From assembly GCA_034002405.1 (NCBI GenBank), contig JAVFAS010000035.1, positions 1 to 37,833 of the forward strand: DNA of 37,833 nt. Reading direction: 5' to 3'. The translations under genes and the position numbers were made by a program. Position 1 is the first letter of the stretch. Each line of letters begins with the position of its first letter. This DNA is from SZUA-365 sp034002405. GTDB lineage: Bacteria; Bacteroidota; Ignavibacteria; SZUA-365. The notes beneath the pieces are model-generated. The model was given only the letters and a program-made list of their open reading frames with translations. It was not told where the DNA came from and searched no databases. Shown piece after piece: positions 34,426 through 37,833 of the stretch.

Positions 34426-35067
34426 TCAGGACTCGATCTGGGTGGATTTGTTCTGCTGGGCGAGCGTCGTCCCAAAGACGAGATCCCAGAGCGGCGAACT
34501 CACGCCGAAGCCGCGGTCGGGCTGTTGGAAATGGTGGCGCATGTGCAGTTCACGGAGCCGGCCGAACACCCGGCCCTTGATGGGGAAGTGATGCACGGCG
34601 TAATGTGTCGTGTCGTAGAAGAGGTATCCGATGAAGAAGCCGGCGGCAAAGGGATACACCGCCGGCACATCGAGCACCGCGAGGAAGAGCAGGAAGAACA
34701 GCGTGCCGAGCGGCACGCTGACCCCGGGTACCATCACCAGCCGAAGTGGATCGCTCGGATAGTCGTGATGCACGCCGTGGAACATCCAATGCACCCGGCG
34801 TCCCCACGCGCTGCGCGGTTCGTAGTGGAACACAAAGCGGTGCAGGGCATACTCGGTGAACGTCCAGACGAACAGTCCGGCCACGAGCAAGAGAGAAAAG
34901 GACCAAACCGTCCGTATCCCTTGCATCACGCCGAGCCAACCCAGCGCGAGGATGATAGGCACGAACAGCCAGAGCGGGACGGACCAATGCGTACGGGAGA
35001 AGAACTCCAACAGTCCATTCTCGAACATACGCGGGGTCTCTTTGCGGTTGGAGACGTAGTGCTTCAT
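34426..35067 (-). CDS. Fatty acid / ceramide hydroxylase (sterol desaturase superfamily)
   Basis: The 213-residue membrane di-iron enzyme has all eight-plus histidines: H76 and H81, H93-x3-H97-x2-H100-H101, H155-x3-H159-H160, and H175-x2-H178-H179. The C-terminal GFGVSSPLWDLVFGT is typical of fatty acid 2-hydroxylases of the FA2H/Scs7 type, although the cytochrome b5 domain of the eukaryotic enzyme is absent. It would use O2 to hydroxylate a fatty acyl chain, plausibly the N-acyl group of ceramide, or alternatively sphinganine C4. It lies 88 bp upstream of the TetR gene on the same strand. A later start at Met14 is possible. Confidence 0.87.
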   Translation of the reverse strand: MKHYVSNRKETPRMFENGLLEFFSRTHWSVPLWLFVPIILALGWLGVMQGIRTVWSFSLLLVAGLFVWTFTEYALHRFVFHYEPRSAWGRRVHWMFHGVHHDYPSDPLRLVMVPGVSVPLGTLFFLLFLAVLDVPAVYPFAAGFFIGYLFYDTTHYAVHHFPIKGRVFGRLRELHMRHHFQQPDRGFGVSSPLWDLVFGTTLAQQNKSTQIES

Positions 35068-35201
35068 GGTGCTTTCAATTGAATGTCGGTGTCAACATGG
35101 GAGGAACATACGAAACTCCGGGAAAAGTTCTCGGAAAAACCTATCTTCCCGCAGCCGCTCATACACAGCATCGAACAGCGTGAATCACTCGTGTCCGGAC
35201 G

Positions 35202-35231
35202 TCCCGTCCGTACGGGATTCTGGACGGACGG
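35202..35231. repeat. Overlapping inverted repeats in the nitric oxide reductase leader
   Basis: Two mutually exclusive perfect stems share bases: TCCCGT/ACGGGA (35202-35217, loop CCGT), and CCGTCCGT/ACGGACGG (35204-35211 with 35224-35231). They lie 44-73 bp before the start codon. They may be an operator or an RNA switch-like leader; no known motif is recognised. Confidence 0.6.
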
Positions 35232-35274
35232 ATTCGTGCGTCGCATTTCAGTCATATCCGATGAGGTGAATAGA

Positions 35275-37503
35275 ATGAAAACGGAAAAGAAACTCTGGAT
35301 TGCCTTTGGTATGGTCGTGGGCATTTCCTTCGCTGTCCTCCTGTACTACGGGTATGAAATCTACCAGCAGGCGCCGCCGCTGCCGGAGCGGGTCGCGCTG
35401 TCGGACGGCACGGTGCTGTTCGACGGACAGGATATCAAGGACGGCCAGAATGTCTGGCAGAGCATCGGCGGGCAGGAGGTCGGCACCGTGTGGGGGCACG
35501 GGGCCTATCAGGCGCCGGACTGGACAGCCGACTGGCTGCACCGCGAAGCGACGTTCATTCTCGATACCTGGGCGCGGGCGGACTTCGGGTCGGACTTCGC
35601 CGCGATCGGCAGCGAACAAAAAGCGGCGCTGGAAACCCGGCTCCGGAACGCGCTGCGGCCGAATACCTACGATCCGGAGACCGGGACGCTCGTCATCTCC
35701 CCGCTGCGAAAGGAGGCATACGAGCATCTCCGCGCGTATTACACCGCGCTGTTCTCCGACGACCCTTCGCTCGCCGCCCTGCGCGAGGATTATGCGATTC
35801 CGGCAAACGCGGTCCGGGATCCCGAACGCCTCCGGCAAATGACCACCTTCTTTTTCTGGGCCGCCTGGGCCTGCGTGACCGAGCGGCCGGGCCAATCCGT
35901 CACCTATACCCACAACTGGCCGCCCGACGAACAGGTGGGCAACACCGCCACGGGCGACCTCGTGCTGTGGACGGGCTTCAGCGTGGTCATGCTGTTGGTC
36001 GGCATCGGCATCCTCGTGTTCTATCACGCGAAAACGCGGACGGATGACGGACCCGATGCGCCGCGGGAGGACCCGCTGATGCAGCAGAACATCACCCCGT
36101 CGATGGCGGCGGTGAAAAAATATTTCTGGGTGGTGAATCTCCTGATTCTGCTGCAGGTGCTGATGGGCGTGGTCACCGCGCATTACGGCGTGGAAGGCGA
36201 CGGTTTCTATGGCTTCCCGCTGTCGGAAATCTTCCCCTATTCGGTGACGCGGACCTGGCATGTGCAGCTCGCCATTTTCTGGATCGCCACCGCCTGGCTC
36301 GCCACGGGATTATATATAGGACCCTCACTGTCCGGAAAAGACCCGAAGTTCCAGAAAGCGGGCGTAAATTTCCTGTTCGCCGCGCTGCTGGTTATCGTGC
36401 TCGGATCCATGGCCGGTCAGTGGATGGGGATCATGCAGAAGCTCGGACTCGCGGGCAATTTCTGGTTCGGACATCAGGGCTACGAGTATGTGGATCTCGG
36501 CCGGTTCTGGCAGATCTTCCTGTTCGTCGGACTGCTGATCTGGCTCACGCTGATGGTCCGGCCCATCCTCCCCGTGATCCGGAAGAAAACCGAGGAGAAG
36601 CATTTACTCCTGCTGTTCCTGCTTTCCTGCACGGCGATTGCGCTGTTCTATGCCGCCGGTCTGATGTGGGGACAGCAGACGAATCTCGCCATCGCGGAAT
36701 ACTGGCGCTGGTGGGTGGTGCATCTGTGGGTTGAAGGATTTTTCGAAGTGTTCGCGACCGTGGTCGCCGCGTTTCTCTTTCTCCGCATGGGATTGCTGCA
36801 GACGCGCACGGCAACCGCCAGCGTGCTGTTCGCCACGATCATTTTCCTCTCCGGCGGAATCCTCGGCACCTTTCACCACCTGTATTTCACCGGCACGCCC
36901 ACGGCCGTCATGGCGCTCGGCGCCACGTTCAGCGCCCTGGAGGTCGTGCCGCTGGTCCTCATCGGTTTCGAGGCCTTCCACAATTACCGGCTGAGCACGG
37001 CGACGGATTGGCTGAAGGATTACAAGTGGCCGATCTATTTCCTGCTGTCGGTCTCGTTCTGGAATTTCCTCGGGGCAGGCATCTTCGGATTCCTGATCAA
37101 TCCGCCGATCGCCCTCTACTACATGCAGGGACTCAATACCACGGCGGTGCACGGCCACACGGCGCTGTTCGGTGTCTACGGAATGCTCGGGATCGGACTG
37201 ATGCTCTTCGTGTTCCGCAGCCTCTACCGGCGGACGCAGTGGAACGAGAAATTGCTGAGCATCTCGTTCTGGTCCATCAACATCGGATTGCTCCTCATGG
37301 TCATCCTCAGTCTGTTACCGATCGGACTGTTGCAGACCGTCGCAAGCGTCAATCACGGCATGTGGTACGCACGCTCGGCGGAGTTCATGCAGCTCGACCA
37401 CATGCAAGTGCTCCGATGGCTGCGCGTGGTGGGCGATACCGTGTTTGCCATCGGTACGGTCACCCTGTGCTGGTTCGTCTTCGATCTGGCACGAAAAAAA
37501 TAA
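35275..37503 (+). CDS. norZ: Quinol-dependent nitric oxide reductase
   Basis: The 742-residue polytopic protein reduces NO to N2O with quinol electrons at the inner membrane. The N-terminal TM helix and extracytoplasmic domain (about 35-230) correspond to the fused, heme-free NorC-like region of qNOR: no CxxCH is present. The catalytic core has the low-spin heme His in HVQLAIFWI (329), the FeB ligand His483 and Glu487 in HLWVEGFFE, the FeB pair His534-His535 in GTFHHLYFTGTP, and the heme histidines in VHGHTALFG (626, 628). Start 35275 follows GAGGTG; the frame is open upstream but is unlikely to be translated. It is divergent from the lipid hydroxylase. Both detoxification and respiration are possible roles. 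Confidence 0.93.
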   Translation: MKTEKKLWIAFGMVVGISFAVLLYYGYEIYQQAPPLPERVALSDGTVLFDGQDIKDGQNVWQSIGGQEVGTVWGHGAYQAPDWTADWLHREATFILDTWARADFGSDFAAIGSEQKAALETRLRNALRPNTYDPETGTLVISPLRKEAYEHLRAYYTALFSDDPSLAALREDYAIPANAVRDPERLRQMTTFFFWAAWACVTERPGQSVTYTHNWPPDEQVGNTATGDLVLWTGFSVVMLLVGIGILVFYHAKTRTDDGPDAPREDPLMQQNITPSMAAVKKYFWVVNLLILLQVLMGVVTAHYGVEGDGFYGFPLSEIFPYSVTRTWHVQLAIFWIATAWLATGLYIGPSLSGKDPKFQKAGVNFLFAALLVIVLGSMAGQWMGIMQKLGLAGNFWFGHQGYEYVDLGRFWQIFLFVGLLIWLTLMVRPILPVIRKKTEEKHLLLLFLLSCTAIALFYAAGLMWGQQTNLAIAEYWRWWVVHLWVEGFFEVFATVVAAFLFLRMGLLQTRTATASVLFATIIFLSGGILGTFHHLYFTGTPTAVMALGATFSALEVVPLVLIGFEAFHNYRLSTATDWLKDYKWPIYFLLSVSFWNFLGAGIFGFLINPPIALYYMQGLNTTAVHGHTALFGVYGMLGIGLMLFVFRSLYRRTQWNEKLLSISFWSINIGLLLMVILSLLPIGLLQTVASVNHGMWYARSAEFMQLDHMQVLRWLRVVGDTVFAIGTVTLCWFVFDLARKK

Positions 37504-37528
37504 TAGGGACCGAGTTCGTTGACGCCGC

Positions 37529-37572
37529 GTTTCTCCCGGATGGGCATGCCGTGCATCCCATCCGGGAGAAAC
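37529..37572. terminator. Strong hairpin after the nitric oxide reductase gene
   Basis: A perfect 16-bp stem (GTTTCTCCCGGATGGG / CCCATCCGGGAGAAAC) encloses a 12-nt loop. It begins 25 bp after the qNOR stop. There is no T tract, so it may be a factor-dependent or stabilising hairpin. The rest of the gap to the tRNA shows nothing further. Confidence 0.65.
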
Positions 37573-37678
37573 CATCGTGGTCGCGCGCGGGGGATACAAC
37601 ACACGAGGGAATACGACCGTGGCGCGATGCACTTGGATACAAACGCGATTCTCCGGATATTTCATGTTCGACTATCCC

Positions 37679-37755
37679 GCTCCCGTAGCTCAGGTGGATA
37701 GAGCATCTGCCTTCTAAGCAGAGGGTCGCAGGTTCGAGTCCTGCCGGGAGCGCCA
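37679..37755 (+). tRNA. tRNA-Arg (anticodon UCU)
   Basis: The acceptor arm GCTCCCG/CGGGAGC closes the gene, with discriminator G and encoded CCA (37753-37755). The anticodon stem TCTGC/GCAGA holds the loop CTTCTAA, which gives anticodon TCT for AGA and AGG codons. The T arm contains GGTTCGAGTCC. A weak promoter-like TTGGAT (37633-37638) precedes it. Confidence 0.95.
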
Positions 37756-37833
37756 GCATCGTGCGGTGCGTCCATGGGCATGGACTCCCGGTTGCGTGAA
37801 ACACCCCGTGTCCGTCCCGACGACTCCGCCCAC

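Noticed and set aside
35083..35274. N-terminal extension of the nitric oxide reductase by about 64 residues
   Set aside because: The segment has no domain, includes overlapping inverted repeats, and the ATG at 35275 has a ribosome-binding site and starts the expected membrane helix.
37679..37755. Integration site of a mobile element at the tRNA gene
   Set aside because: No integrase or repeated tRNA 3' end is visible, and the window ends 78 bp later.

Overview
The window looks like chromosomal DNA of a GC-rich bacterium of the Bacteroidota / FCB group. Three proteins end in C-terminal modules that resemble type IX secretion (T9SS) type A sorting domains, one with a near-canonical LEQNFPNPFNP motif. 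There is a fused alpha-beta 2-oxoacid dehydrogenase E1 of the kind common in Bacteroidota, a large surface protein with a TANFOR-like start, and an inositol-lipid gene set like the one described in Bacteroides. The high GC and the repeat-rich surface proteins would fit a Kapabacteria- or Ignavibacteria-like lineage, but the sequence alone does not settle the class. Nothing indicates a plasmid, prophage or CRISPR locus.

Layout. 1-3018: 3' part of a large modular T9SS cargo protein. 3045-6602 (minus): a beta-CASP nuclease downstream of a fused E1 dehydrogenase. 6603-8838 (plus): an HU-type DNA-binding protein with clear promoter and terminator, then comM/yifB, whose stop codon opens an 8-bp tandem repeat. 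8946-11679 (minus): a RegB-like membrane histidine kinase, an unknown acidic protein and a WecG/TagA glycosyltransferase. 11933-15474 (plus): an iron-sulfur/[FeFe]-hydrogenase-like sensor kinase overlapping a receiver-PAS-kinase hybrid. 15616-16248: a DUF4287/DUF5655 protein. 16358-26256: a tightly packed three-gene surface module (outer-membrane barrel, 2007-residue TANFOR-like protein, fibronectin-III protein) behind a promoter overlapped by a perfect dyad. 26337-29886: a secreted M28 peptidase, a DUF4126 membrane protein and another T9SS cargo protein. 30254-35067 (minus): an inositol-lipid/sphingolipid gene set. 35275-37503: a quinol-dependent nitric oxide reductase. 37679-37755: tRNA-Arg(UCU).

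How the genes may work together. The most coherent system is at 30254-35067. A TetR regulator, myo-inositol-1-phosphate synthase, a GtrA-like protein, a CDP-alcohol phosphatidyltransferase and an AUR1-like PAP2 enzyme lie head to tail with gaps of a few bases or 4-bp overlaps, and a fatty-acid/ceramide hydroxylase lies just upstream. Together they suggest synthesis of inositol phosphoryl-ceramide, probably hydroxylated. The second system of interest is a redox-sensing kinase cluster at 10270-15474, where a hydrogenase fold that has lost key catalytic residues is fused to a kinase and faces a kinase with a RegB-like quinone-site motif. The third is the three-gene surface module with its own operator-like site.
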